Shown here one piece after another: positions 22,339 to 34,572 of a DNA stretch of 64,000 bases. Origin of the DNA: Melampsora larici-populina 98AG31. Its lineage: Eukaryota; Basidiomycota; Pucciniomycetes; Pucciniales; Melampsoraceae. The stretch lies in NCBI RefSeq assembly GCF_000204055.1, contig NW_006768785.1, positions 345,958 through 409,957 of the forward strand, written 5' to 3'. Numbering within the stretch: the stretch's first letter is position 1; each line of letters starts with the position of its first letter. Under the pieces are notes generated by a model that was not told the DNA's origin, made no database searches, and was given only the letters and a program-made list of their open reading frames with translations. A program made the translations under genes and the position numbers.

Positions 22339-24807
22339 TTACCAATTGTTTTCCTTCCCATTTTTGTTGCCTTTACCCTGGTTCCTACCACCCCTGTACG
22401 AAGCTCCTGCTTGTCTATTCACGTGCTGTTGTCCTTGGGCTAGCCAGCCTTGGGTCGATGAGCCAGCCAAATTAGATTGCGCTACGTGATTTGGGGGACC
22501 GGTATAATTGGAATGGCCTGAAAAATTTGAAGGACTCGCTTGGGTTGAAGGGCCCGTAGAATAGCTGGAGGCAAAGGGCTGTGGGACATAAGGTACGTTC
22601 GGGATTTCAGCTAGATTTGGACCTCTGCCCCGATTCCCACCCCTCTGTCTCTTCTGACCCCATCCACCGCTATTCTCTCCTCCGTAACCCTTTCCCTTCC
22701 AGGACCAGTCGCCCTTCGACTTAGGTGGTTCCACTGGTTGGCCTGTCCTAAAGTCGTGTCCAAACTTAGGTTGCCCAGGGGCGTACGGATTCTCTTCGTA
22801 CATAAGATCTCCTGCCGAATCCGCCTCCCATCTTGCCACCATAGCCGCTTCCTCTTGTAAACCTTCCGGTAAGACCACGTTCTCTACCTTCTTCCCTCTC
22901 TTCCCTTTCTTCTTCTTATGATAGATCACTCCTGATCGGTTTCTGAAGATCACACTCCTAATCGCTAAGTGATATCTGAGTCCTACCATCCAGCATTTGT
23001 GTTTAATCATAAGGTTACTGACTATTGCTTTGTGCTCTGAGATGTAAGCCGCATAGGCCTTGTGGCGGTACAGTTCGTTTGCGTATCTTGCTTCTAGGTC
23101 ACACGCAAGAATGAATTCGCCGTAACCCATCCTACATTCCAGTTCGACCTCTGAAGTCTCTGGCCATGGACCGTTCCTCTTCTTCGAGTTGAAAGCTCCC
23201 GCTGCATGATGAGCTTTGATGTATGAGCGTTTGAATACAGACAGAGGTACATAGCAATTCATCTTCTTGAAGACCTTCTGCCATTTCTCTGGCAAGTTCG
23301 GAAGATCAAACGTTGATGCCTTCATTCTCTTGAACTTCAGACCTGAGTCAGAGTCTGAGCTATCGCTGCTAGAAGAGCTAGAGGAACTATCTGAGGAGTC
23401 ACCTGATGACGAGGAGGATGACAATGAGGAGGAGTTACTCAAAGAGGACGATGAGGAGTCGCGTTTGGTTCCATCTGCTCCGGAACTCGAGCTAGAGGAA
23501 TCCGATGAGGGGGAATTTGTGCTGCTCGGTGAGGAAGAATGTGAATTTCTTTTATCCAGTCGCCTTTTCTTTCTGGACTTTTCAGAGGATTTATGTCTCA
23601 TTTTCCCTTTCCCTTTGGATCTCTTCGATTTCTCTCCATTCTTTCTCCTCTTCTCCTTCGACTTCCCCTCTTTTACTCTATCCTCCTTCGCCAAAACCTC
23701 TACCAGTTTATCCCTCAACAACTTAACAGAGTTGATATCTTCTGCCTTGATAGCGTTCGCCAGTCTCTCCAAGATTGCTTTGCTCCCTTCATCGGCGGTT
23801 TGCAGGGCAGGTGTCTGGGTTTGGAAGGTTTTGCCTTCGGGTTTAGGGACTGGGTAAAGGATGTACAAAATGAAGGGGAGTAATCAGTACGTCTGTTTCA
23901 GTCTGATCCCCGTGAAACGGTATAAAAGTGTTGAATAGACAGGCATAAACCCGATTCAGGTTTCTGTATCACTTCTCGTGTCCAACGAGGGATAACCGTA
24001 AGGTAGGATTTTCCGATCTTTAATCTTTTTAGAGCTTTGACAATCATGCATTGGAGCTGATACCAGACATTGGTCTTGAGTTCCTGTAGAGGTCGACTGG
24101 GGTAAACCCGCTGGAGTATATCATGGACCCCCCAAGGCTGTCTCTGCTACAACAGTAAAGCACTGGAGCTGTGGATTACTCTTGATCTATTGATCCCAGA
24201 GAGTATGAAAATAGGGTGGAGAAAGGAGAGCGAGATGGATGGGGGAAAGTTGGGTGTCCACCACCTAGAGGGTTGAGAAATGTATGTATTTACCAAAATT
24301 CTTTTCAATCAAACCCGTTAACTCCTCCTCCTCTAATTCACTATTCCCATCCACCGAAGATGATACTGAGATTGATGTCTTCTTCTCCTTGCCTTTCCTC
24401 GCCTTCTTTGATCCTTTCTTCTTTTTCTTCCTCCTAGCCTTCTCCTTGGACTTATCTCTTTCCTTGGTCTCTGACGACTCGCTGTCACCTTCTGACCCAT
24501 CCGAGTTGGATTTGGGATCCACTAAATCCTCCATTCTGACTGCCTTCGTTTGGCTCGAACTAGTCAAAGGTTGGGTGTTCGTATTTATGGTGAACCTTGG
24601 AACTTGTTGAGAAGAGTTGTCTCCGTCTTGCGTCTGGTGTCCTACTTGAGGTGATCGGGACTCCGCTCTCTTCGATCTCTCTTCCGCTTGTGCTTTCTCC
24701 TTCAGGAACTTGGCTAATTTCGCCTCTTCTGCCAACTTTGCTGCTTGAATCATCGGATGATTGTGGTATTTTTGTAAGAATGATTTTGTAGCTAATTGCT
24801 TCCACAT
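22339..24807 (-). CDS. Gag-like protein of the DIRS-type element (spliced)
   Basis: Two open frames, 24807-24292 and about 23850-22339. They are joined by a likely intron of about 440 nt (donor GGTAAATAC after GLIEKNF; acceptors ACCCAG or CGAAG near 23835-23850). The first part is a coiled, charged segment with a KKKKKGSKKARKGK stretch. The second has a lysine-rich tract, a long serine/aspartate tract (about residues 108-170), a helical core and a C-terminal Gly/Arg/Gln-rich tail (RQRGGNRGRG), a plausible nucleic-acid-binding end replacing CCHC knuckles. No enzyme motif is seen. Role by position: the structural gag of the element. Confidence 0.65.
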
Positions 24808-24811
24808 TCAA

Positions 24812-26589
24812 CAGTCTATGTGATGAGTATGATGAAAGTGTAAAAAGAAACTAAATATGAGCTAAAAGAGAATGAGAGAGAGCGAAAAGAAAAGCTTGAC
24901 GAATTCTCGAGTGCAGTCTGAAAGGGCACAGGGAAGTGAGTGGGAGAAGTGGTGAAAAACTTTCCACTTCTTCTGAGGCGTCTCTCCTCAGTTGACATGT
25001 GGCTACCACTCTCTACCTGTCATGCCTGTGAAATTTCAGTCTGCACCTGTGAATATTCTTCCCTACTGAATGGACTACCCTATACCTCCGCGAGCTCTGG
25101 GAACATGTACAATACATCTTTTTGGCTATCAATTTGCATGGCATCATGTGAGATCAACAAGATACCATCTTGCGGTAAAACGTATCAGCATTTTTATGAT
25201 TATCATTTCCTGAACGCATTCAGGCTAGATCCAAAAGATTTGGGTTTCTGATTTTACAGAAATCAAATTTATCACTTTATCCTGCTTCAATTCGGTGCGG
25301 GTTTTCCATGTATTTCAAAAACAAATAATATGATGGCAAATAAATCCTGAACACTAGTACACTTAATAAATACTGGTAAATATAATCCTTACAATCAAAT
25401 GAATTAAAGTGCAAGTCAGAGTCAAGCAAAGAGAAACAAATTATGTATCAGGTCACTGACAACCACACATATCTCCTCAGCTGACTGTATCATCTGTTCG
25501 GTGTAGTGACGTGGCAAGGAGGGATTGAAGAGTGTCAAGAAGCACCAGTTGTGCCTGAGTGGCCGTTAAAGTCGTTTGGGTCAGATTCAAAGAGGGCGGT
25601 TTGAAATTATCTATGAAGCAGGGATCGAGGCTTTGACACAATAGTCCTAGTGTTGAGCATAGGGGTGTGTCTGAGCGTTTTGCTTGGTCATTGATCCAAT
25701 TTGAGGCAGTGAGCTTTTTGAGTATAGGTCGCGGACTGGATGGCGGTTTTTGGCGTCGTAGCGTGGCGAGCAGAGATGAGTAAGGTAAGAAGGCGGCAGT
25801 TGCTCCTTGATGGTCTTGGTAGTGGTGGTTTTTTTTGTCAGGGAAGCCAGTTAAAACCAACTATGTAGAGTACAAAACGGGTCATTGGCGTGGTAGCGGT
25901 CTCCGGAGCCACGGGAAGCGGGAATGAATGGAGTTGGGCAACAGAGATAGTATGATGAATTGGAAATGGTTGCTTGAAGTTGCGATTTTATTATATAGAT
26001 GATGCCTCGGATTCCGCAACCCAAGGCATCTATGTTGGCAGTGATGTGGTGTGATCCATGCAACACATGTCACAAAATCTCACTGGACTCCTGGCTAGAA
26101 CCTCTTGCCCATACATATAACCACGTAAAGCGGATGTGCAACAAGTTACGTTTGGTCACTGTGCTAGTTCAGCACGCTCTTGAGCAGCTGCCAATAACAA
26201 ATCAATTACTTCTTGATCGTAGTCTACATGATTACTTTCCTCAGAGGATGAGGATTTGAGAAGAAGATCCAACTCCCTCAAAGATGCGGAGGAGTTAGAC
26301 ATCTAATGGATGTGCTGATGTGAAGGTGAGACAGTTGTGATCAAAGAGGTTGATACACAAAGTTGAAGTGCTTGATTTGGAAAGGTCAACAAGCTTTTTT
26401 GATTTTGGCTGCCAAACAAAATTCAGCTTTTGTTTACTTTTAAGTTGACTTGTGGATAAAAGTCAACTTAAGCTGAATTTTGACTTTCCAGGGTCAGAAA
26501 GTTTGTATGTTTTATAAGGTATGAACTTTTGCAAGCTGTACCAAACGTGCCCTTATAATTTTACAACATTTTTGGTTAACTTGAACTGC
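24812..26589. other. Unresolved region, possible decayed transposon ORF on minus strand
   Basis: Minus-strand frames at 26302-26155 (Ser/Glu-rich start MSNSSASLRELDLLLKS, then stop), 26066-25851 and 25860-25477 lie in sequence and could be pieces of one broken gene. I see no diagnostic motif; the polar start would fit the N-terminus of a Harbinger-type transposase, but that is a guess. 25260-25440 is plain AT-rich sequence. Confidence 0.25.
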
Positions 26590-27260
26590 CCTAATAAAGT
26601 CATTACAATACGTCATCAGAGGGGTTTTAGGGGTTTTTGGTCAAAATTGATTGGTTTTTGAGGCTGTTGACCCCTGTAAGAGTTGTAACACATCAATATA
26701 TATACTCACAGATGATTTTGGGATTGCTGTTCCCTTTTTGCCTCATCTTACACCTTTGTTATAGTGTTTTTAATCATCATTAAATTACTATATTTGTACT
26801 AAAGTCACTCAAATCCGCCCCTTCAAGTAAGGAGAAATTTGTTTACATGTGTTATAGACTACATGTCTCTTTGGGAATAATACTTACAACAGTCACTGTG
26901 TCCTTGTGGCAGTCCCCCAACAACAAGCGCACACATAATGCTTTTGAGGCACAAAGGCGACCCGTGTGCACTCATTGAGAAGCAAACACCAAATGGCCAA
27001 CATGGTGAGTATTGCTAGTAATTGATATTATTTGTGGACTTTTTGTGCTTAAAAACTGGAAATATTTATTAGAAGTATTGAGAACTTTTCTTTGGTGCCT
27101 TGATCTCTTTCCCTGTTATCACAAAGTGATCAGCAAGTGCCCTTGTGCTGGTTTCTTTGAAGAAGGCAGTCTTTAGGCAACTTCTACTATTCATACATTA
27201 GTAGATTATCCCTTCTGATCAAGTTTTGTAAAGCTCTTGTTGAGCTTTAAATACTACAAC
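26590..27260. repeat. Dispersed repeat, copy A (second copy 53115-53663)
   Basis: This aligns by eye with 53115-53663 over most of its length: TTGGTTTTTGAGGCTGTTGAC, GATGATTTTGGGATTG, AAATCCGCCCCTTCAA, CAGCAAGTGCCCTTGTGCTGG and AAGCTCTTGTTGAGCTTTAAATACTACAAC. Copy A carries about 120 bp (near 26895-27010) absent from copy B. Both end in ACTACAAC. A start TGTTG...TAA and end TACAACA would suit a solo LTR, but homology starts further left, so I call it only a dispersed repeat. No ORF. Confidence 0.75.
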
Positions 27261-27387
27261 AAGTGACTTGAAATATTAAAAGAGTGAATGGAATAAACTA
27301 AAATAAATCAGACTAAAACATGGTACAAAGAAACAACAAGTGAATCAAAAAGAAAGATTGAGTAAAATATGAAAAGTAGGTTCATTT

Positions 27388-28900
27388 ACGCCCATGTTTC
27401 TTAAAGGAAGAAAGATGAGCCAGGGCTTCACCATATCTCAACCACTCACAAAAGCCAACAACACAAGTGATTGTGTTGTTGGGCTTCAAAGAACCCCGAC
27501 CAGGAACAGCAATATTGGCTGCAAATGAAAATCCACACTCTTCAGCGCAAGAAGTAGCTGAAATACTGAGATAGTCTTGTGCAATTGATGCAAGAACTAG
27601 GTAGTGACAAGTGCTATCCTGTTACAGAGGATATCAGGTCAGTTTTCAACCATTGTACTTAGGTCATGAGTAAGATACAAAACTTACCATCCACCAACCT
27701 AGCTCAGATTGGCCATGGAGAATTGGGTGATTACCTTGAAGGTACAAGTCCAACTCAGCTGCTTGGATTGATTTGGGTGTTTGGAAAGTTGCAGAAGAAA
27801 TGAACACATTGAACTGGTCATAAACTCCACCCAAAGGCAAAGGAGTTGGATCAGGGGTAGAGGGTGAGTTAGCAGGCCAAGTATCCAAGGTCTTTCCAAA
27901 TATGTCCTCAATGCATTCTTTAGCTCATGAAACCTCTTCTGGGTAATGTAAATCAAAAAACTTCAGTTGCTATCTAGGATTAAGTATGGTGACCAGGATG
28001 ATGACCTTGGCAGTCACAGCTTCTGTTTGAAATTTTTCAAGCTGTTGGATCATGGTATCTACCATATATAATTCCAAGGCCTGGAAAGGCAGTAGAGCTG
28101 CTGATATCCAAGAGTAAGTTGTGTACTCTGAGATATTCAGCCAGGACAATAGCACCTGTTGCGGTATTGCCCTCCATATGCTTGGTTGAGTGACAAAAGA
28201 CCGGACAAACAATCAATATTCAGAACCTTGGACGTAGATAAAGAAAAGTTCAACTGAAAAAGACTTACTTCTAATATTTTGCATAGTGTATCAACAGCAT
28301 CCCATTCATCCATGGTCATCATGATGCCTTGATAATATTTAGTCTTCCTATCCAAAATAAGAATTGAATCCACAACCTGAAAGAGTTCATAAACAATGTC
28401 AGCAACTCTGCTGTCACTGTATCAATCAGAATGAATTACTTATGTCTCGTCCAGCTACCAGGCGGGAATACCTCTCTAGATCAATGTTCCAACAAATACC
28501 CCATCCTGTAGTTGGACCCGGTCTCTTGTAGCCCATCAGGGAAGCTCAAGCTTGGAACTCACCTCCCCTGGCATTGCTTTGAGTGAGAAGGGCATTAAAT
28601 TCCTGAACTAAGTGCCATTGATTTCAGTTAAGAGATGAAAGTGAAGGGAAGTAGATGATAACAAGAACAAGTGACATACCATTAAAGCACCTTTGAAAAA
28701 AATGCAGGCATCTGTGGGAAGATTGTTGTAGGTAGGATCATCCTCCTTCTCATCCCCGGCTGTCTTGGGTCTTGTATGAAATTCAGCATTGAGGATATCA
28801 TCTTCATCATTGGATTCATCATTATTGATGGTAGTTTTGGTCAGATCTTCATTCAGAAAAATGGCTGGGACAGGTACTGAGATGTTGTCTGTAAAGCTCT
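27388..28900 (-). pseudogene. Decayed hAT transposase, second family member
   Basis: Reads right to left: acidic linker with DESNDEDDILNAEF, then a TTGWGICWNIDLERYSRLVAG block (the hAT R-W-N-S region, Cys-Trp here), a VVDSILILDRKTKYYQG stretch, MMTMDEWDAVDTLCKILEV, and LEKFQTEAVTAK then ILNPR. At the end comes the dimerisation domain DYLSISATSCAEECGFSFA, IAVPGRGSLKPNN and a lysine-rich tail ending near 27388. Several introns with GT-AG edges remain, but stops occur (for example after GGEFQA and ILNPR), so it is a pseudogene. It differs clearly from the hAT at 8.8-12.3 kb. Confidence 0.8.
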
Positions 28901-29017
28901 TGTTGATCTATAAGTTCTACACCGGCCCTAGAATTTCAGGGCCAGGTCACAGTCCAACTTACAGTACACACATCATTTCAAGCATAATGATACAACCAAA
29001 AATCACCTGTACCATAA

Positions 29018-29414
29018 TAGCATTCCCAGTGGTGCCCCAATTGTGCAAGGTCTGAAACAGACCCCCAAGCTTGATTTTGGGATGTAGGGGGTCAAAAAAA
29101 CACCTTGCACAACACTGTACCTAAATTTGGGGGTCAATACTTGATTGAGTGATATGAGAATGCTTATACAGCTGTTCATGAAATTTTTTGAGTGAGGCTT
29201 GAGTCCACGTGTTCTGTATTGGTCACATGGAAGAAGCTGCATGTGATGTTGAGAGCCCGCCTAGACCTCGCAGATGTGGAGGGCCCCTCTCAAAATCTGG
29301 AGATTTTCAACATCTCACCGCGGATCATGTCAGGGCCGCTGGGGTGGTTCTTTGCAATTTGACCCCCCCACATTGTCAAGAGCCCGCACATTTGGGGGAT
29401 CACTGGGGATGCTC
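29018..29414. mobile_element. Tourist-like MITE (PIF/Harbinger type) with TAA duplication
   Basis: Left end TAGCATTCCCAGTGGTGCCCC and right end (reverse complement) GAGCATCCCCAGTGATCCCCC. TAA lies at 29015-29017 and again at 29415-29417, fitting the 3-bp TWA target of PIF/Harbinger elements. It is 397 bp with no coding capacity. It sits immediately beyond the 5' end of the hAT pseudogene. Confidence 0.8.
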
Positions 29415-29628
29415 TAAAAACTTGTGTTGGTCTTTATTATTCACTTAAAACTGGCTCCTTAGCCAATTTGAGACTGATCTTGTTTTTATATCTCTTTGGA
29501 GCCGGATCTAGAAATATACCACATATACCTTGGCTCTAGCAGTTAGAACTCCAATGTCCACTTCTGTGGCAAATTGATCATCTGGTTCCCTCTGTGAGAT
29601 TCCTTTCTTATGTGCCTTTAAGTGAGGA

Positions 29629-30207
29629 TTAACTTAACAAAGTCCCTCTCACAGCGTCCCTCAGAGCCTGCGGAGAGGGACTTACAACTAATTGTTGTTT
29701 TTTGGCTTGAGCACTCCACGGCTTAAGTCCTCTTAAGTTGTTTTTCCCACTTTCCCACTTTCCTCCCTTATAAATCTCCCTGTTCTTCATTATCAATGTT
29801 GTTCAGACTTAGTTTCTACGCGTCCTTGTAGCCTCACAACCTGAGGAATGTGGATGGTGTGGTCTACAAAGTAATTGGTAGAACTCCAAACACTGGCCTG
29901 TATTGTGGTTATTTTGTGGATACAGGCTGTAATCTCACTTACCAGTGGGACATAAGCCTTGGAAAATGAGCTCACGGAAAGACTTTTGGTGCCTTTTTCC
30001 TGGGATCATGAAGGGCTTGACACATGTAGAAAGTGAGTCTGAACAACATTTATAATGGCAAACAGGTGGATTTATAAGGGAGGGAAGTGGAAGAATGGGA
30101 AAAACAACTTAAGAGGACTTAAGCCATGGAGACTAGTGCTCAAGCCAAAAAACCGTGATTAGTCCTAAGTCCCTCTCCGCAGGCTCCAAGGGACTCTGTT
30201 AAGTTAA
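29629..30207. mobile_element. Mutator-like MITE, long TIRs, 9-bp target duplication
   Basis: The ends are TTAACTTAACA (left) and TGTTAAGTTAA (right). Inverted similarity continues about 190 bp, through AGAGCCTGCGGAGAGGGACTTA, TTTTTTGGCTTGAGCACT and CTTAAGTCCTCTTAAGTTGT. A perfect 9-bp direct repeat AAGTGAGGA flanks it (29620-29628, 30208-30216). Long TIRs with 9-bp duplications are the Mutator/MULE hallmark. It is 579 bp with no transposase. Confidence 0.92.
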
Positions 30208-31412
30208 AAGTGAGGATGACTTGTCCTTTCCAGTGCATTGAAGTAATTTTTCAACACATAAAGTTTCAACAATTTTTGTAAGGTTGACTAGCATATGAAG
30301 AGTGGCAGCAGAAGTGTGAGGCCAATGGGCAAAATGAATCACAAAAAGGTTATGAGACTGAGGAAGCTCTAGTTAGTCATTAACTAGAAGTGACAAAGTC
30401 ACTATGACCAATAGGAGCAGACAAATCTGCTCGTTGTGAAAAATAGAAATCAGTAAAGAAGAAAGGTAAAAGGGTACAATGGGTAAACCCCTTTAGCCTT
30501 ATATACCTATGAATCACTACAACTGATCACAGCAAAATAAACCTAATTACTAATGAATAAGAGATTAGTCATAGATGGAAAAGAATCACTACTAGATTAG
30601 ATAACCCAAGTATTACATCATAATCTCAATTGAATGATACTTACCTTGAAACTAAAACTCAAGGTAAAATTCAATGAAAAAACAACCAAAGGTTGCAGTA
30701 GTGGTCTTTCAATTGCTCTGATGTTTTGTATGAACAAAGAAACAAACAACCTAAGAATGTGGATGTGGTTTTGTTCTTGTGCTCAAACTGATCCTTTGGT
30801 GAATATCATCAAAGGAAAATAGTCACCAAGATCTAGAGCAGCACTTCTTGGCTGTTTGCTTGTACATATCTTTGACAAATTCACCAGCTAGTCTTAGTTG
30901 GTCACTTGGCCTAGATCACATTCCTTCCAGTTCTGTCATTCCCAATAAATTGAAATCTCTCAACTTGGTCTTGGGACACATTCCAAAAGAGCTATAAAAT
31001 TACTGTATTATTTGTCAGATGAACAGATAGATCTGCTGTCAAGACCTATTAGCTTAGGGTTGTATTGTTATAATACCATATTATTGAGTCTATGGAAACA
31101 AGTAAAATTAAATAAGAAGGAAGGTCAGGTTAGAGGAGAAGAAATGTAAGGTCAGATAAGAAGGAATGTAAAGATGATGAACTGGTATCAATGCTTTTTT
31201 TGAGTTGGTTGAGTAATTGAGAATATTTGGTTGCACTTGAAGCCGGAGATTGAAGCTCCCAAAGGTCGTGATGAAAGGTATACATATCTGCTAGCTTTGA
31301 CAACGGGATCCGTTAAAAACTGCGGTCTTGTCGGGAACTATGCAGTGGTCAGGAACACAGCAGCACATGTGCATACACTATAATATCCACGATGCTGATG
31401 AACTTCCATTTC
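30208..31412. other. Intergenic, no gene seen
   Basis: AT-rich sequence with stops in all frames; the longest frame (30634-30822, plus) has no recognisable domain. At 31310-31390 base composition becomes more balanced, marking the change into a gene-like stretch. No RNA genes were recognised. Confidence 0.4.
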
Positions 31413-34183
31413 GATCAATTCTTGGCAATCGATTCCTCTGCACTCATCTCAGACTTTTGGTCGTTCGGACAATTGTTGAATGTTTCTTTGAAATTCACAC
31501 TTGACTTTTGGCTAATCGATTTCGAGGTCGAACTCAGTGTTTGATTGATGTGGGTCGGAAGGACTGAAAGCGCCACATTTTCTCGTCCGCGGAGAATAGC
31601 AGTGTATTTGGGCAATGAAGTTTCCTTGTTCCTACTGCCGCTGTAGCTTGGGTTCATGGTTGACGAAGGTGGGCTCTGATTCCGTATTTCTATCAACTGA
31701 TTGCGCGCGTGGAGATTGAGTATAAAAGCGATTCTGAGAAAAGTCGACATGTGATCAGCTTCTTGAATCTATACAGACGTGAAAAGCATTTACTGACACG
31801 TTTCCACCAATAGAGAACGGTAGACTGAGGCCCTGTTTCGCATTCATAGACGATGAGAAAAGAGTGAACATATTGATTGGGGAGATCTCTCACGTACCAC
31901 GCGGGTGAGTGTCAACCACGTCTTATCTAGTAGAAACCCATCACCTTTGTAAGAAAGCTACGATAACCCGCCCGATACGTTAGAATGTATCTCAAAAGTA
32001 TTACTCGAATCCCGGAGTGCGTAGATCAAAGACTTGCCTGCGCGATGATGATAGGAACATGCAGAAAAGTTGTCACATATGACATTATAGCATGCGTCAC
32101 TAGCCTTGTACGCTGCTCGCGGATCTTGCGACCCATACTCGAAATTTTTTCACTCCCTTCACCGCCTGACGCGGCTTGAGACAGCTGTTTTTGAGACACT
32201 GATCTTGCATACAAACGACTTAGCGAGAACGCTAGGAGAGGCACATATAACTGGTGGAGTTGGGATGAGTTAAGCAGTTTTATGGCACATCCGCTCCTTG
32301 ACTGGGATACACTTACGACACTGAGGATGGTCAATTCCACTAGGTAAACTGTGATGCCCATCCGGGTGAATCTGGCCATATTTTTCTGTGAAGTGACCAA
32401 CAAGTAAGAGTCAGATAACAATGAAAATGATACCCTACAAAATATTTCCCACTCACAGCATGCGGCTGCATACCTCGGGCTGGTGTCAGCATTGCTAATA
32501 GTGCCATGCGACTATAATTCTGCGGGGTGACAGTGGCCGCTTTGGTACTGAGTCCCTTAAGTACATCATGCAATATCATTTTTGCCATACCATACTCCTG
32601 ATCGAGCCTCGTATAGTAATGCACTACTAAAGCTACGAGGTTGGAAAGCAGTACCAAGTAGGACCTATAGGTATCAGCTACGCTAACAGCGAGTCTGCCT
32701 CAGAAATCAGGTATGATATATCAGGTTACTGACGGATTGGAAGGACGAGTGCCATCAACAATGATGTATTCATAGCAGCCCTGATTGCTGGATGGAGTCT
32801 CCTTCCCGTGCCAGACGTCTCCCCTAATCCTGATTCGCAAATTAAAGTTGCACACTGGCAAGCACACACCCATAGAAAAACTGATCAAAGATAAAGGTTG
32901 TGTCAGACACAGCACGTGATCAGATTAGCAGCCGTAGAACATACACCTTTTGCCAAAAAAACGAAACCGGTTCATGATCAGCCTATCAGAATACCACCAG
33001 TCTAGACTCTGTCTGATGCTCACCAAGCATTCCCAACGATAATTATATATTTGCAGCCAAATAAAACGAGCTCTCCAGACAGATCACGTTTGCCAGCGTT
33101 GCAAAAATCTAGGATGACCAAATCTACTATCGCCACTGTATGGAGTTGTGATGTATCAGTACGTCGGTATGGAAAACACACCTATACTAGAGTGATACTG
33201 ACAGATACTATACACCATATATGTCAAGCCGGCCGTGCTAGCGATATCGACATGATAGAGGCCGACTGTGATGCAAAGACGTGTCATGATTTTGGCAGAC
33301 GAATGACCGAGATGACGCGGCTACTAATCAAACACTCACGGCGCGTAAAAATCCATAGTTTGAACGCACCCGCACTGATACGAGCGTAGATCAAGTGCAC
33401 GGCTTGTAGAAACATTCTGGTATCAAAATATGGGTCGCAAAGCAGGTCAAGGTCAATGGGAGTTTCTTTCGTCTGCGTGGTAGCTGGCTGATGCTATGGA
33501 CAGCAAACAATAAGCTTACAGAACGAGCAAGATCACGGCGCAACGCTGTGCCACAGTCGCCCAAGTAGCCATTCGCGGCGGCTGGATAGATTGAAAAAGT
33601 TGATGAGTTTTGCGAAACCGTTGATTTCTGATTTATAAGCATCTTACTGTCATCAATTCCTTCATGTGTTGGGCTACCGCGCCATATGGATTTACGTCAG
33701 GGGGGAGACGGACAACGAACTCGATTATCTTCTTCTCCTCCGAAGACATCGCGAAAAAATTGGGAAGGTAAGTAACGCGGGTAGGATGAAAATGACTCGT
33801 TTCACGTTGAGGCTAGAAATCTCCAATCTTGGATGTCTTCCTTCACAAACAAACTCCTGACATACATACTGATACTACCCTTCCATGGACTGGATATATA
33901 CAGATACATACTCACAAATTCACAAGACATCGAGAAACACAGCTAGAAAAAAGGATGACGCGCGACAGGCCGCTTCGGCTTGATGAACCTGCTTGAACAG
34001 GCTTGAACACACCTCTGGAGCCAAGGTTACAATGGCTGACATGTATATGAAGACGGATCCTATTTTGATGAACCCAGTACCTAAATAGCACATATACCAT
34101 GAGAGATTGCCGCGCTTCGAGGTCATTTCATCCATTTCATCCATTTCATCCCCCGCCAATTCACTCGTCATACTCATGTACAT
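31413..34183 (-). other. Possible multi-exon membrane-protein gene, unresolved
   Basis: Balanced base composition and several minus-strand frames with hydrophobic stretches suggest a real or recently dead gene: 34183-33912 (TGFIKIGSVFIYMSAIVTLA), 33642-33391, a piece near 33130-33050 (LHTVAIVDLVILDFC), 32657-32340 (MVLLSNLVALVVHYYTRL), 32421-32026 (GITVYLVELTILSVVSVS, LYVPLLAFSLSRLY) and 31750-31415, a Ser/Thr/Asn-rich tail. The number of hydrophobic segments recalls fungal multi-TM proteins of the DUF6533/DUF6534 sort, with the last frame as a cytoplasmic tail. I could not join the exons into one consistent model, so neither the product nor intactness is claimed. Confidence 0.3.
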
Positions 34184-34521
34184 ACCTCGAACTTAACAAA
34201 GTCCCTGTCATAGTCATACCTCCACGCTCACGAAACTCGTGTGGGAATAAGCCTAATGATCATTGATGTCGCGAGGACAGTCGCAACCTTGAGCCTTTGG
34301 GCGAGCTGCACAGCGGTGTTTGGAAATTCAAAAAATCAACCCAGTGACTTTTACTTCAACGAAACCTAACCAAATGAATCTCAAGCAGTCCTGAGCAGAC
34401 TCGTTCTGAGCTGGTTGTACAGTAGCGTCAGTTTTATTTCGACGCACCTATTGTATTGAAGGTAAAAGAGAGAGATACATATATGTAGAGAAATGGCCTG
34501 AAATGGCGCAATGGATTAAAC

Positions 34522-34572
34522 TTATCCAAGTCCCACGCCGACGGCTCGGGTCAGCGTGGGACTTTTGGATAC
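34522..34572. repeat. GC-rich hairpin
   Basis: AAGTCCCACGCCGAC (34528-34542) and GTCAGCGTGGGACTT (34550-34564) pair with one mismatch around the loop GGCTCGG. A further TATCCA/TGGATA pairing follows after a 2-nt bulge. It lacks the T-arm and acceptor features of a tRNA. It lies about 40 bp from the left end of the P-like element. Confidence 0.7.

Larger units (their letters stand above)
16440..24811 (-). mobile_element. DIRS/Ngaro-type tyrosine-recombinase retroelement (nested)
   Basis: Order in the minus-strand sense: spliced gag-like ORF, reverse transcriptase, RNase H, then tyrosine recombinase; no DDE integrase and no LTRs are seen. This order (RT-RH-YR) defines the DIRS order. No adenine-methyltransferase domain is visible between RH and YR, which favours a Ngaro-like type over DIRS1/PAT. 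The ends are not resolved: the coordinates cover the coding body plus the structured GC-rich 3' tail (16440-17100), which contains hairpin-forming CTCACGG...CCGTGAG segments. A 1,624-bp TIR element is inserted in RNase H. Coding is GC-richer than the AT-rich neighbourhood. Confidence 0.85.

Noticed and set aside
23267..23857. 196-codon plus-strand frame with Ser/Glu/Leu-rich protein
   Set aside because: It is the antisense of the serine/aspartate tract of the gag-like gene; low-complexity sequence opens both strands.
26590..27260. Solo LTR with TG...CA ends
   Set aside because: Homology with the second copy begins left of any TG start, and target duplications were not found.
31413..34183. 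A confident receptor or transporter gene
   Set aside because: Hydrophobic frames exist but the exons could not be joined in phase; left as unresolved.
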